Below, one piece after another: positions 1-8,345 of a DNA stretch of 64,000 nucleotides. The notes beneath the pieces were generated by a model that saw nothing but the letters and a program-made list of their open reading frames with translations, ran no database searches and was not told where the DNA came from. The stretch covers positions 216,472 through 280,471 of the forward strand of contig NZ_BMDH01000002.1 of the NCBI RefSeq assembly GCF_014635685.1, given 5' to 3'. Every line of letters starts with the position of its first letter. The first letter of the stretch is position 1. The stretch is from Galliscardovia ingluviei. Lineage in GTDB: Bacteria > Actinomycetota > Actinomycetes > Actinomycetales > Bifidobacteriaceae. The position numbers were made by a program, and so were the translations under genes.

Positions 1-560
1 GCTTTGCCACTGGAGAGCGTTTGGAATGTCGATGTACCGACGGTGACTTTATCAAACTCACCTTTACCGCCATCGTGTTCAATCATGCGCTTAATCACAG
101 CATCCGATTCATTAGAACCAAATGTTGCAAAAGTTTTGCCGTCAAAATCTTTTGGTCTGGTAATAGCAGTATTTGATTGCAGCGAGCACCAAATAGCACT
201 TGGCTTTTGTTGTACTTGTAATACTTGCAGTAGTTGCGCGTCCTTGGTACTGGCTATAGAAACATTTGTGAGATTAGATAGTGCAAAATCAGCATTACCA
301 CTATTCACTGCCTGCTCAGCACCTGCTTGAGCTACTGCAACAATATCGGGCTGCAGCCCAGCTTTGGCATAATATCCTAAATGTTTGGCAACGTAGACAC
401 CAATATGGTTAGTGTCTGGTGCCCAAGAAAGCATAAACGTTACTTTTTTCAACCCATGTTGTTCACTCTGCGCTGCGCTCGAAGAGCATGCTGCCAACGA
501 AAATGGTAAACAAGCTGCTAATACCGTGCACAATATTGCACGCCAATATCGCTTTTGCAT
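1..560 (-). CDS. ABC transporter substrate-binding lipoprotein, NMT1/ThiY-like (partial, 3' end outside window)
   Basis: Only the first 186 codons are present; the gene runs off the left edge. The start ATG is at 560-558. The N-terminus is a lipoprotein signal with lipobox LAAC (Cys25), so the protein should be tethered outside the membrane. The mature start (LSWAPDTNHIGVYVAKHLGYY) is the hallmark of the NMT1/THI5-like family, which binds pyrimidine precursors of thiamine, or alkanesulfonates and nitrate in related branches. The exact substrate cannot be read from the sequence. No permease or ATPase is adjacent within the window; partners may lie to the left. The leader carries two interlocking inverted repeats, listed separately. 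No TPP-riboswitch core was found in the leader. Confidence 0.85.
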   Translation of the reverse strand, partial: MQKRYWRAILCTVLAACLPFSLAACSSSAAQSEQHGLKKVTFMLSWAPDTNHIGVYVAKHLGYYAKAGLQPDIVAVAQAGAEQAVNSGNADFALSNLTNVSIASTKDAQLLQVLQVQQKPSAIWCSLQSNTAITRPKDFDGKTFATFGSNESDAVIKRMIEHDGGKGEFDKVTVGTSTFQTLSSGK

Positions 561-585
561 GGAATCCCTAGTTCCTTCACTCATG

Positions 586-643
586 TACTGTATCTGGGAA
601 GCCACACAATTTGCAATAGATACAGTATGAGGATTGCAAATTG
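586..643 (-). promoter_or_regulatory. Interlocking inverted repeats (possible H-type pseudoknot) in the leader of the binding-protein gene
   Basis: On the minus strand the order is arm A (643-633), arm B (627-618), A' (617-607), B' (595-586). A and A' are CAATTTGCAAT and ATTGCAAATTG, 11 bp and perfect. B and B' are TACTGTATCT and AGATACAGTA, 10 bp and perfect. The A-B-A'-B' order with connecting loops of 5, 0 and 11 nt is the geometry of an H-type RNA pseudoknot or of two mutually exclusive hairpins. B' ends 25 nt before the start codon. Overlapping DNA operators are the alternative. Confidence 0.5.
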
Positions 644-668
644 CTCCGTCCCTGCCCCCATAGACCAC

Positions 669-705
669 AAAAACGTGCAGGCATGGTAGAACCACACGCT
701 GCACG
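669..705 (-). terminator. Rho-independent terminator-like hairpin after the FAH-family gene
   Basis: On the minus strand a 7-bp stem CGTGCAG/CTGCACG (705-699 with 680-674) has inner pairing and is followed directly by a run of five T's. It lies about 50 nt past the stop codon of the upstream FAH-family gene. Confidence 0.6.
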
Positions 706-756
706 CCTATTCCTGTGGACTATAGTTTGCCACACATGGATTTGGCTGGGGTTATT

Positions 757-1572
757 TTAGCCACGAACCACTACATTACGCAACTGCCCGATACCTTCCA
801 CGCTCACCACAGCCTCGTCTCCTGGATGCAACGAACCTGTAGCGTTTGGCGTTCCTGTCAAAATAACATCTCCTGGAAGCAACGTGCTGAACTGTGAAAT
901 TGCGGCAATCTGCTGAGGAATTGAATGAATCAGATGAGCAGTAGTGCCACTTGCTTCAGGAACTACTTCACCATTTAAGCTAAAACCAATGCGAGCATCT
1001 GTGTAATCAAGTTCAGTCTCAATCCAAGGGCCGAGTGGGCAAGCCGTGTCAAATCCCTTAGCACGTGTCCACATTGGATCTGACATTTGCAAATCGCGTA
1101 AAGTCACATCGTTGGTGCAAGTGTAGCCGAGCACATAATCCATAGCACGCTCGACCGGAACATATTTTGCAATACGCCCGATTACAACAGCTACTTCCGG
1201 CTCAAAATTCATATCGTTGGAATATGAAGGGAACACAATAGGATCGTCTGGACCGATAACTGCCGTGGATGGTTTGGTGAAAATCATCATTTCGCCAGGT
1301 TTTGGAGTAGCTGTGGTTAAATGGTGCTCATCCATGTATTGGGCATGTGCTTGATAGTTTTTTGCAAGTCCGAAAATTTTTGACGGAATAATTGGTGCAA
1401 GCAAACGCACACCTTCTGCGTCCAAAGCATAGCGTTCACCTGTTGGATGAACTTGTCCTGCTGCCAGAGGGAAGCCATCTAATGCTACTAAATAATCTTT
1501 GCCTTCATATTCGTCAGTCTGCACAAAGGCATAACGAACATTGTCATTAAGGGAAAACCGTGCAATTCTCAT
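757..1572 (-). CDS. Fumarylacetoacetate hydrolase (FAH) family protein
   Basis: A 271-residue protein of the FAH superfamily, metal-dependent enzymes that hydrolyse, decarboxylate or isomerise short beta-diketo or oxo-acid substrates in the cytosol. The family core is clear: KIFGLAKNY, then EPEVAVVIG with the two metal-binding acidic residues, YTCTNDVTLRDLQ, AKGFDT and LLPGDVILTGTPNATG near the end. The substrate is unknown; close relatives include oxaloacetate tautomerase/decarboxylase-type proteins. I chose the ATG at 1572 because homologues begin with MRIARF; an upstream in-frame start exists at 1605. No ribosome-binding site precedes 1572, but TACACT ends 6 nt before the ATG, which suggests a leaderless mRNA. 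Confidence 0.88.
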   Translation of the reverse strand: MRIARFSLNDNVRYAFVQTDEYEGKDYLVALDGFPLAAGQVHPTGERYALDAEGVRLLAPIIPSKIFGLAKNYQAHAQYMDEHHLTTATPKPGEMMIFTKPSTAVIGPDDPIVFPSYSNDMNFEPEVAVVIGRIAKYVPVERAMDYVLGYTCTNDVTLRDLQMSDPMWTRAKGFDTACPLGPWIETELDYTDARIGFSLNGEVVPEASGTTAHLIHSIPQQIAAISQFSTLLPGDVILTGTPNATGSLHPGDEAVVSVEGIGQLRNVVVRG

Positions 1573-1663
1573 AATCACAGTGTAGCGATATGCCCATATC
1601 AGCATCGACTACAGGGCTACATGAATCTATTTTTACGCACTCAGCGCAGAGCATGTGAGCCAA

Positions 1664-2509
1664 TTATATAAAATCACGAGCGCCAAATAATGCCGTTCCA
1701 ACGCGCACCAAAGTTGAACCTTCTGCAATCGCATACTGCAAATCACCACTCATACCCATAGATAGGGTCTGCGCATGCTCAGTGCCGTGTTCTTTGGATG
1801 CGAGCACTTGGTCGCGCAAAGATTGTAGATGAGCAAAGCCAGCACGAATCGTGCGCCCATCATCAACATGCGCACCAATCGTCATAAACCCTTGTAGTTG
1901 CAGTCCTTCGCACTGTGCAATAGCATATGCGATATCCAGTGCTTCCTGTGGATCACAGCCAGATTTTGATACTTCGCCAGATTCGTTCACTTCCAGTAGC
2001 ACCCCTAATGGCGCAACTGCTATGCCTTTACTTGCAAGTTCTTGATTTCGTACTTGAACACGTTTGGCAATTTTTTGTGCTAGATCTAAGCTATCTACAG
2101 ATTCAACAGCATTGACAATAGGTAGCACTTTGTTAATTTTATTTGACTGCAATTGTCCAATGCAATGAACATCAATATGGACTTCCGCATCGGTGTGATA
2201 CGGCAAGCTTGCGCCGTACTGCCAACCTAGCTCTTGGCATGCTGTGTGCAAGCCATCGACTTTTGCAGTGAGTTCTTGTGGACGATTTTCACCGATAGTG
2301 CGAATACCTGCGCGCAATGCTGCCATAATTTCACCCACATCGCGTGTCTTGGTTGCCGCTAAAAGTGTCACTTCCTGCGCACTGCGACCAGCGGCTTGTG
2401 CAGCCTCTTCAATACGTTCTTGTACGCGATGCACATTATCAGCGATTTCTTGTGCTCGTTGATCACTAATTTGCGTATTTGCTAAATTTTTGTGATCCAT
2501 ATATGCCAC
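1664..2509 (-). CDS. YggS/PLPBP family pyridoxal-phosphate homeostasis protein
   Basis: A PLP-binding protein with the alanine-racemase N-terminal barrel fold. The family has no known enzymatic activity and buffers pyridoxal phosphate in the cytosol. Visible marks are AATKTRDVGEI with the PLP lysine, IGENRPQEL, HCIGQLQSNKINKVLP and the C-terminal SMGMSGDLQYAIAEGSTLVR phosphate-binding stretch. The length of about 280 residues is slightly above the usual 230-260 because of an N-terminal extension and a small insert near residue 110. A GGAGGG box sits 5 nt before a GTG at 2509; an ATG at 2500 (spacing 14) and a GTG at 2524 are alternatives. It lies 91 bp upstream of the FAH-family gene on the same strand. 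Confidence 0.9.
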   Translation of the reverse strand: MAYMDHKNLANTQISDQRAQEIADNVHRVQERIEEAAQAAGRSAQEVTLLAATKTRDVGEIMAALRAGIRTIGENRPQELTAKVDGLHTACQELGWQYGASLPYHTDAEVHIDVHCIGQLQSNKINKVLPIVNAVESVDSLDLAQKIAKRVQVRNQELASKGIAVAPLGVLLEVNESGEVSKSGCDPQEALDIAYAIAQCEGLQLQGFMTIGAHVDDGRTIRAGFAHLQSLRDQVLASKEHGTEHAQTLSMGMSGDLQYAIAEGSTLVRVGTALFGARDFI

Positions 2510-2620
2510 AATTGCCCTCCACACGTGTTACTTGCAATGCAATCATAGCGCATTGCATAACAGGTTGAGAGTAACAGCTCATGACAGCGCTAAGCAATTA
2601 TTTTTACATACTTACTTAAC

Positions 2621-3118
2621 TTATGCGCTTTGGTCGTCTACTTGATCTTGCACATTGTCCATGCGCTCTTTAATCTGACTGACCTCACGCTCAAGATCAT
2701 CAATACGTCGTAGCTGATGCGCGATGAGGATGTCATAATGCCCATTTTGAATCATTGCCATATATGGGTTTAGCGTTCTACTGATAGTTTCTACGGTTTC
2801 ATCGGTTTCAACGGGCGTATATGATGCCGCTGGCAATGGCTGTGATTCTTCTTCAGCAGACTGCGCACTGATATCAACTGTTTGCTTCCATCGAGCAATG
2901 CAACGCTCAATTCTCTTATATCCAATAAGCGCTGAATCCAAACCGGCTGCTCTGAAAATTACTACTGGAGAATCTCCTGCAGCATATCTACGCATCACAT
3001 ATCGCTTAAATTCTTCTGTATATTCGATTCGCTTATTGCTCACACGTTCTACTGCTGGAAGCGACTGTAAATATGCCACTTCACGCGCACTAAACGAACC
3101 ACCACCCAAGGTACCCAT
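2621..3118 (-). CDS. HTH-domain protein, transposase-OrfA-like fold, with C-terminal coiled coil
   Basis: A 165-residue protein. Residues about 22-75 (VSNKRIEYTEEFKRYVMRRY... AAGLDSALIGYKRIERCIARW) match the pattern of stand-alone HTH proteins related to IS3-type OrfA, in which EFKRYVMRRYAAGDSP is followed by the recognition region. A low-complexity acidic linker follows, then a heptad-like helix (LRRIDDLEREVSQIKERMDNVQDQV) likely to form a coiled coil. No OrfB or terminal inverted repeats are visible, so a domesticated DNA-binding protein is more likely than an active transposase. The start is supported by AAGGGGAA about 5 nt upstream of the ATG. Its target is unknown. Confidence 0.7.
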   Translation of the reverse strand: MGTLGGGSFSAREVAYLQSLPAVERVSNKRIEYTEEFKRYVMRRYAAGDSPVVIFRAAGLDSALIGYKRIERCIARWKQTVDISAQSAEEESQPLPAASYTPVETDETVETISRTLNPYMAMIQNGHYDILIAHQLRRIDDLEREVSQIKERMDNVQDQVDDQSA

Positions 3119-3564
3119 AATATTCCCCTTTTCCTTCTCTCTTTAGTGAATAATGTTGCGCCTTATGAGTGTTCATACTCTCCAGTTCGTTGTGTATCAC
3201 AGTGTTACTATCGCATGTTTGTAACCAATACGGTTACCAAGGTTCTCTTCGTACCGAAGTATATTGGCATTTTTTCAATGCCGCATACCCCCGTAAAATA
3301 AGAACCAATCCCCCTTATTCATGGATTTTATGGAGCATGCTACACAAATTGCTTAAAAAATAACCCCCCTTGGACCAAAAAATTTATTGTAAAAATTACA
3401 CAACTCACAAGCTCTATACCATCTCTCCTCCCTCTTAGAAACCGCCCATACCTCTATGTATGAGACGCATTCCATATTTGCAACACCGCGTAGTTAAGTA
3501 CAGTATACCCCCTACTCAAAGGGGTGGTGTGATTTAGCACACGGTGTTCCAAAAATTTCCAAAG
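3119..3564. other. 446-bp non-coding stretch with three consecutive hairpins
   Basis: No convincing gene is seen in either strand. Three perfect short inverted repeats follow each other: GTAACC/GGTTAC (3221-3237), CTTCG/CGAAG (3247-3259) and GGCATT/AATGCC (3266-3282). Further on are several C-runs (3288-3292, 3310-3314, 3364-3369) and a CCCC/GGGG hairpin at about 3509-3524. The stretch holds the HTH gene promoter and the 3' flank of the GluQRS gene, and might encode a small RNA. Confidence 0.4.
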
Positions 3565-4767
3565 TTACGCCAAGCTACCCAATATTGCAGCCATATCGCA
3601 TACTGTATCGCTATATACGCGATCCCCGTGCCGGCACTTCCATAAATACTGCAACTCATTACTAGTAACCGGCGTGAAAGAGTCCTGCAATCCCAGTAAC
3701 TGCGCACATATTCCAAGCACAGCTTGAGCAGAGTGCGTAGATTGGCGAATGACACCCATATCAATCGATTGCAACCGTTTAGCCATGCGCGTACCATCAC
3801 TATCACGAATCAAACCAATATGAGCGAACTGCGGATCTGGAACCACTGGCACTATATGAGCCTGTTGCAATACATGCCGTATATAAAGCTGCAATGCTGT
3901 AGAGCGCAATAAATCACGACCACGCACCACTTGCGTAACCCCCATCAGCGCATCATCCACACTCACCGCCAACTGATAGGAAAATAATCCATCAGATCTG
4001 CGCAATATCGTATCGCCTAGTTGCTGCGCTACAGCGTACTCTTGCACGCCCGCATGTTCATCAGTGAAGCGGATAACCGACTCAGACTCACCCAACTGTG
4101 GAACTGCTAGTCTCCACGCAAAACGCTGATGCGCGTTCGTTTGCCGCTCCACTACCGGTCGATTTTGTGCCAACCACTCTTTGCCCTCTGCAAAGTCTTG
4201 CCGCTCAACAGCGCTATACAATCCAGGTGTCACATGCTTCGGCCGACATGTGCCAGGGTACAGCACAAAACCATCACCCTCTTGCGGAGCTGATGCTGCG
4301 CGAATTTGTGCCCTAGTACAATAACACGGATAAACTGGCAAATTGCGCAGTGCCTCAGTATAGAATTCCGTGCGCTGTGATTGATACTGCGGCTCTCCGA
4401 CCCAATCTAAACCAAGCCAATGTAAATCGTCCATAATCCATCGGTCGGCATCTTGGCGAGCACGATCGGTATCAACATCTTCAATACGCAGCAGCATATT
4501 TCCTTCACACGCTGCCCAAGCTGCCACTGCTGCCACAATATTGCCCAGATGCATTCTGCCAGTTGGAGATGGCGCAAATCGACCAAGCGGTTTAGACTGC
4601 TTCGTAGTGACATTACTATGCGCAATATGGGTGTTATGTACAAGAGCGGTATTTTGCACACAATATTGCCCAGCATTATTCACTGTTTGTTCAACACAAT
4701 GTTTCATGGAATACGAAGAGACGGTAGACCCTACACAAGAATCTACCGTCTGATTATCTGCTGTCAT
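3565..4767 (-). CDS. gluQ: Glutamyl-queuosine tRNA(Asp) synthetase (GluQRS)
   Basis: A truncated GluRS paralogue that activates glutamate and attaches it to queuosine in the anticodon loop of tRNA-Asp. It has the class I catalytic core, RFAPSPTGRMHLGN (HIGH motif), LLRIEDVDTDRA and a degenerate KMSKS (RMAKR), but lacks the anticodon-binding domain of gltX. A zinc-type Cys pattern, CYC followed by YPGTC, is typical of GluQRS. The protein is 400 residues, longer than the usual ~300, because of a roughly 60-residue N-terminal tail with no recognisable domain. No Shine-Dalgarno sequence precedes the ATG; TACACT lies 7 nt upstream, suggesting leaderless transcription. Confidence 0.9.
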   Translation of the reverse strand: MTADNQTVDSCVGSTVSSYSMKHCVEQTVNNAGQYCVQNTALVHNTHIAHSNVTTKQSKPLGRFAPSPTGRMHLGNIVAAVAAWAACEGNMLLRIEDVDTDRARQDADRWIMDDLHWLGLDWVGEPQYQSQRTEFYTEALRNLPVYPCYCTRAQIRAASAPQEGDGFVLYPGTCRPKHVTPGLYSAVERQDFAEGKEWLAQNRPVVERQTNAHQRFAWRLAVPQLGESESVIRFTDEHAGVQEYAVAQQLGDTILRRSDGLFSYQLAVSVDDALMGVTQVVRGRDLLRSTALQLYIRHVLQQAHIVPVVPDPQFAHIGLIRDSDGTRMAKRLQSIDMGVIRQSTHSAQAVLGICAQLLGLQDSFTPVTSNELQYLWKCRHGDRVYSDTVCDMAAILGSLA

Positions 4768-4814
4768 ATGCTCTAGTGTACCTGTTTTACAACCAAAGCA
4801 TTGAACTTTTTAGC

Positions 4815-5555
4815 TTATAGTGCCACTGCAAACAGTGCTTTATATAGCAGTACACCAACAATAGCGCCAACAATCGGAGCAACAACTGGAATCCATGCTT
4901 CACCCCAGCGAGAAGATCCCTTATGCTCAATTGGCAACAACTGATGCAATATTCGTGGCATCAAATCACGAGCTGGGTTCAATCCAGGACCTGTAGGACC
5001 GCCAAGAGACGTCACCAAACCCCACACAATAAAGCCAACAACAATAGAAGCGGCAGCATGATTGGCTTCACCCCAAGGCATAGTCAAGCACAGCAAAGCA
5101 CCCAAAACAAGTACCAACGTACCGAAGAACTCATTGACGAAGTAGTTGAACTTTGATTCGCCTGCATTTGTAGTCGAGAATGAGGCAAAAATAGCATCAG
5201 CATCCGTTGTTTCACGATAATGAGGCCAATATGCTGCGACAATAATAAGCTGACCAATAACAGCACCAACAAGCTGAGCTACAATATATGGCGCAACTTT
5301 TGCCCATGGGAACATGCCAGCTACCGCTTGGGCGATTGTCATTGCAGGATTGATATGTGCACCAGAAACTGCACCAAACATAAGCACTGGGAACATTACG
5401 CCAAAACCGTAACCCATAGCGATATTAAGCCAGCCAGATTTATGACCCTTAGTGCGCGCAAGCTCTGTATTTGCTACTGCACCATTACCAAAAATCATTA
5501 GAAATGCTGTACCAACACATTCAGCAGCAAGCTGTGTGGTAAGTGAAAAGTCCAC
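4815..5555 (-). CDS. glpF: Aquaglyceroporin / glycerol uptake facilitator (MIP family)
   Basis: A channel protein of the major intrinsic protein family with six membrane helices and the two half-helix NPA motifs, SGAHINPAMT and PGLNPARD. The Asp after the second NPA (NPARDLMPR) is characteristic of glycerol-conducting members rather than strict aquaporins. Predicted function is facilitated diffusion of glycerol and small polyols across the plasma membrane. I place the start at a GTG (5555-5553) because GGAG lies 6 nt upstream and homologous sequence begins about there; an in-frame ATG-initiated extension to 5636 adds 27 residues with no family similarity. No glycerol kinase is adjacent. A candidate -10 box (TATAAT on the minus strand) is at 5758-5753. 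Confidence 0.9.
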   Translation of the reverse strand: MDFSLTTQLAAECVGTAFLMIFGNGAVANTELARTKGHKSGWLNIAMGYGFGVMFPVLMFGAVSGAHINPAMTIAQAVAGMFPWAKVAPYIVAQLVGAVIGQLIIVAAYWPHYRETTDADAIFASFSTTNAGESKFNYFVNEFFGTLVLVLGALLCLTMPWGEANHAAASIVVGFIVWGLVTSLGGPTGPGLNPARDLMPRILHQLLPIEHKGSSRWGEAWIPVVAPIVGAIVGVLLYKALFAVAL

Positions 5556-5787
5556 GTCATTCTCCGCTCTATCAGTAATGCACGTTAGATCACACTTATG
5601 CATAAAAATCGCAAGTGCGCATGAGTACGCAAACATACTGCTTTACACTCGCATCGCAACGATGTCATCTAACGCTTGCAACCGCAGAGATTGTACAGGA
5701 AACTATGCCCTAAGCAAAATCACTTGACTTTATTTGATACTTGGTAACAGTAATTATACGCAAAACTGAGAACACGGAAATCTAAAC

Positions 5788-6687
5788 CTATCCAAGCTCG
5801 GGAGGATATGGCTTGCGGCTCATCGTGGCATAATCCCAATACCCTTCTGCAGGTTCTTGCTCACCGCGAATCTCAGCCATCATCGCATTCATGCGCTTCA
5901 ACACACGCATAGTCAATGCTTCAACAGCATGAGCAGGAGGCTGATCCCCCCAAGAATCTTGATCAGCTAACAAATCCGCATAATCAATAGCCGATCCATA
6001 ATGCAGTACAACATTTTTGCGCGGCCACGGCCACCAATGGTTGATACTCGCCGCACCCCATGTTACCGCAGGAAAAAGAGGCACTTGATAGCCTAATCTG
6101 CGCGACGACTCCAATGCCACAATTGCCATACCAGCTTTGAGACTCATTACCCATTTTTTCGGATCGCGCGTCACTGTCCCCTCAGGCCACACGGTAAGCG
6201 GACGACCGGAGGTAACAATACGAATCGACTCATCGATAATGGCATGCCCCTGACCAGAACGCCTTGCAACAGGCTGCATACCAACAAGTTGAAACCATTT
6301 ACCCAGCACCGGCCACGTTGCAAGCTCCGCTTTAGCCATATATCGCGGTCTGCGCCCCATATGAAACAGTGCTGACATAGGCACAAACACGTCATACATG
6401 GTTACATGACTAGCAGCAGTAATAAATGGTCCAGTCTGCGGCACCTGATCCAATCCCCACGCGCGCACTTTACTATGCATACGCAGCACCAGAGAAGTTC
6501 CCGCAAGCAATCGATCAGTTGCCTTGGGATTCTGCGCATTGATTTCTGCCTCATTCGGTCTTACTACACCAGTTGGGTAATAGCGCGTACTATCAACCAA
6601 AGTGTGCTCTTGAGCAAGTTTTGCTACCTGCTCATCAGAAAGCGGTGTAACTGCGCTACGCGGAGAAGGAGTACCTTTAGAAACCAT
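5788..6687 (-). CDS. plsC: PlsC-type 1-acyl-sn-glycerol-3-phosphate acyltransferase
   Basis: A 299-residue lysophospholipid acyltransferase. The HX4D catalytic motif is HVTMYD, the glycerol-phosphate-binding motif is WPEGTVTRD, and a block around RYMAKAELATWPVLG matches the family. It should acylate lysophosphatidic acid at the membrane. About 75 extra N-terminal residues precede the acyltransferase domain, and the C-terminus has a tail ending YWDYATMSRKPYPPELG. Two starts are plausible: ATG 6696 with a GAGG 4 nt upstream, or ATG 6687, which has TACAAT 7 nt upstream and fits leaderless expression. I list the latter. A 23-bp tandem repeat lies just upstream. Confidence 0.9.
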   Translation of the reverse strand: MVSKGTPSPRSAVTPLSDEQVAKLAQEHTLVDSTRYYPTGVVRPNEAEINAQNPKATDRLLAGTSLVLRMHSKVRAWGLDQVPQTGPFITAASHVTMYDVFVPMSALFHMGRRPRYMAKAELATWPVLGKWFQLVGMQPVARRSGQGHAIIDESIRIVTSGRPLTVWPEGTVTRDPKKWVMSLKAGMAIVALESSRRLGYQVPLFPAVTWGAASINHWWPWPRKNVVLHYGSAIDYADLLADQDSWGDQPPAHAVEALTMRVLKRMNAMMAEIRGEQEPAEGYWDYATMSRKPYPPELG

Positions 6688-6740
6688 AGTTGGCATTGTA
6701 CCTCATGCGCTTCTAATAACAATCTAGGCGCGACATTTAT

Positions 6741-6803
6741 GATAATCAGGGAGTAGACCCTACGATAATCCTCCAGTAGACCCTACGATAATCAGGGAGT
6801 AAC
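6741..6803. repeat. 23-bp tandem repeat, about 2.7 copies, upstream of plsC
   Basis: Units start at 6741, 6764 and 6787 with shared GATAATC....AGTAGACCCTAC. The first and third carry AGGG after GATAATC, and the middle carries CTCC. Each AGGG copy can pair with the CCCT that follows. It sits 54-116 nt upstream of the plsC start. Confidence 0.8.
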
Positions 6804-6940
6804 TATTCTTTTTGCTTGAAATTCCAATAAAAAAGTGTGGTATATTGCTATACCACACTATGGTTATCAAAAAAATATTGAGCTACTCATGTGTAATACC
6901 AAATACACGGTATTACACATACACGCCATATTACAAAGAA

Positions 6941-8266
6941 CTAGTCAATTTGCGCACCAAGAGCTGTCAATTTGCCACGGAAGTCTGCATACCCACGGTC
7001 AATCAGCGAAATACCGTGCACGTCAGAAGGACCGCTTGCAGTCAATGCCGCAATCAGATGACTAAAGCCTCCACGCAAATCAGGCACGTCAATATCTTGA
7101 CCAGTAAGTGGAGTTGGCCCAAAAATAACAGCTGAATGCTTGTAATTACGCTGCTGGAAACGGCAAGGCAACGATCCTAGGCACTCCCGATACAGTTGCA
7201 CAGTTGCACCCATTTGCACGAGTGGCTTAGTAAAACCAAAGCGATTCTCATACACCGTCTCGTGCACAATAGACAAGCCTTTAGCCTGAGTTAAAGCCAC
7301 GACCAACGGCTGCTGCCAATCAGTCATAAACCCAGGGTGTACATCTGTTTCAATAGCAACTGGCTTCAAATCGCCACCTGGATGCCAGAATCTAATACCA
7401 GCATCAGTGATATCAAATTCTCCGCCAATCTTGCGGAATACATTCAAGAAGGTCATCATCTCAGGCTGAGTAGCACCCTTAACAAACACGTCACCATGCG
7501 TTGCTAATGCTGCCGAAGCCCAGCTTGCCGCCTCAATGCGATCCGTAAGCGCCGTATGCGTATAGCCCTTAAGCTCTTTAACACCTTCAATACGGAATGT
7601 ACGGTCTACATCAACCGAAATAATGGCGCCCATTTTCTGCAAAACAGCAACCAAGTCCATAATTTCCGGCTCAGTAGCAGCACCAGAAAGCTCAGTTTTG
7701 CCCTCAGCAAGCACTGCTGCAAGCAATGTCTGCTCAGTGGCACCAACCGAAGGGTATGGCAGATGAATTTTAGCGCCTTTTAAGCCGTTTGGCGCAGTAA
7801 TATGAATACCATCTGCATGTTCTTTATCAACTTTGGCACCCAATTTGCGCAATGTATCTAAATGGAAGTCAATTGGACGTCCACCAATATTGCAACCACC
7901 CAAGGCTGGAATAAACGCTTCACCAAGACGATGCAACAACGGTCCGGAGAACAGGATTGGGATACGCGAAGAGCCAGCCAAAGTATCCACATCAGCAACA
8001 CTTGGCATTTCCACATGTTTGGCATCAATAGTGACTACGCCTTGAGCACCATCAACATCAACATGAATACCGTGCAAGCGCAATAAATCTGACACTACAT
8101 GCACATCACGAATTTCCGGAACATTGCGCAATACCGAAGTCCCCGGAGCCAGTAGCGCTGCAACCATCGCTTTACTGACAAAGTTCTTAGCACCGCGAAC
8201 TTTGATTGTTCCATGAAGTGGCTTACCACCAACAACGTGGAGCACGTCCTCGTTTTGATTACTCAC
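6941..8266 (-). CDS. murA: UDP-N-acetylglucosamine 1-carboxyvinyltransferase (MurA)
   Basis: Catalyses the first committed step of peptidoglycan synthesis, transferring enolpyruvate from PEP to UDP-GlcNAc in the cytosol. The 441-residue length and EPSP-synthase-like two-domain repeat are as expected. The active-site lysine is in VRGAKN (Lys27), and the catalytic loop LGGCNIGGRPIDFHL carries Cys125, the residue alkylated by fosfomycin. The C-terminal block VPDLRGGFSHLIAAL and RGYADFRGKL matches the family. The usual GAKNAALP motif reads GAKNFVSKA. The start is a GTG at 8266 preceded by AGGGAG. An unusual CTAG-rich repeat array lies 80-200 nt upstream. Confidence 0.96.
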   Translation of the reverse strand: MSNQNEDVLHVVGGKPLHGTIKVRGAKNFVSKAMVAALLAPGTSVLRNVPEIRDVHVVSDLLRLHGIHVDVDGAQGVVTIDAKHVEMPSVADVDTLAGSSRIPILFSGPLLHRLGEAFIPALGGCNIGGRPIDFHLDTLRKLGAKVDKEHADGIHITAPNGLKGAKIHLPYPSVGATEQTLLAAVLAEGKTELSGAATEPEIMDLVAVLQKMGAIISVDVDRTFRIEGVKELKGYTHTALTDRIEAASWASAALATHGDVFVKGATQPEMMTFLNVFRKIGGEFDITDAGIRFWHPGGDLKPVAIETDVHPGFMTDWQQPLVVALTQAKGLSIVHETVYENRFGFTKPLVQMGATVQLYRECLGSLPCRFQQRNYKHSAVIFGPTPLTGQDIDVPDLRGGFSHLIAALTASGPSDVHGISLIDRGYADFRGKLTALGAQID

Positions 8267-8345
8267 TATGTTCTCCCTGGCTTAACGCTTTCTCCTGCAG
8301 GTTTTCACCGGTAGCAGTTTCGTTTACATCGTCATTACGATAATT

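Noticed and set aside
561-756. TPP riboswitch upstream of the NMT1-like lipoprotein gene
   Set aside because: Searched for the CTGAGA core and the conserved ACC.GA.C helix on the minus strand; neither is present.
3280-3370. C-rich runs resembling 6C RNA
   Set aside because: Runs of five to six C's occur, but not in two paired-stem loops with the required helices, so a 6C RNA cannot be supported.
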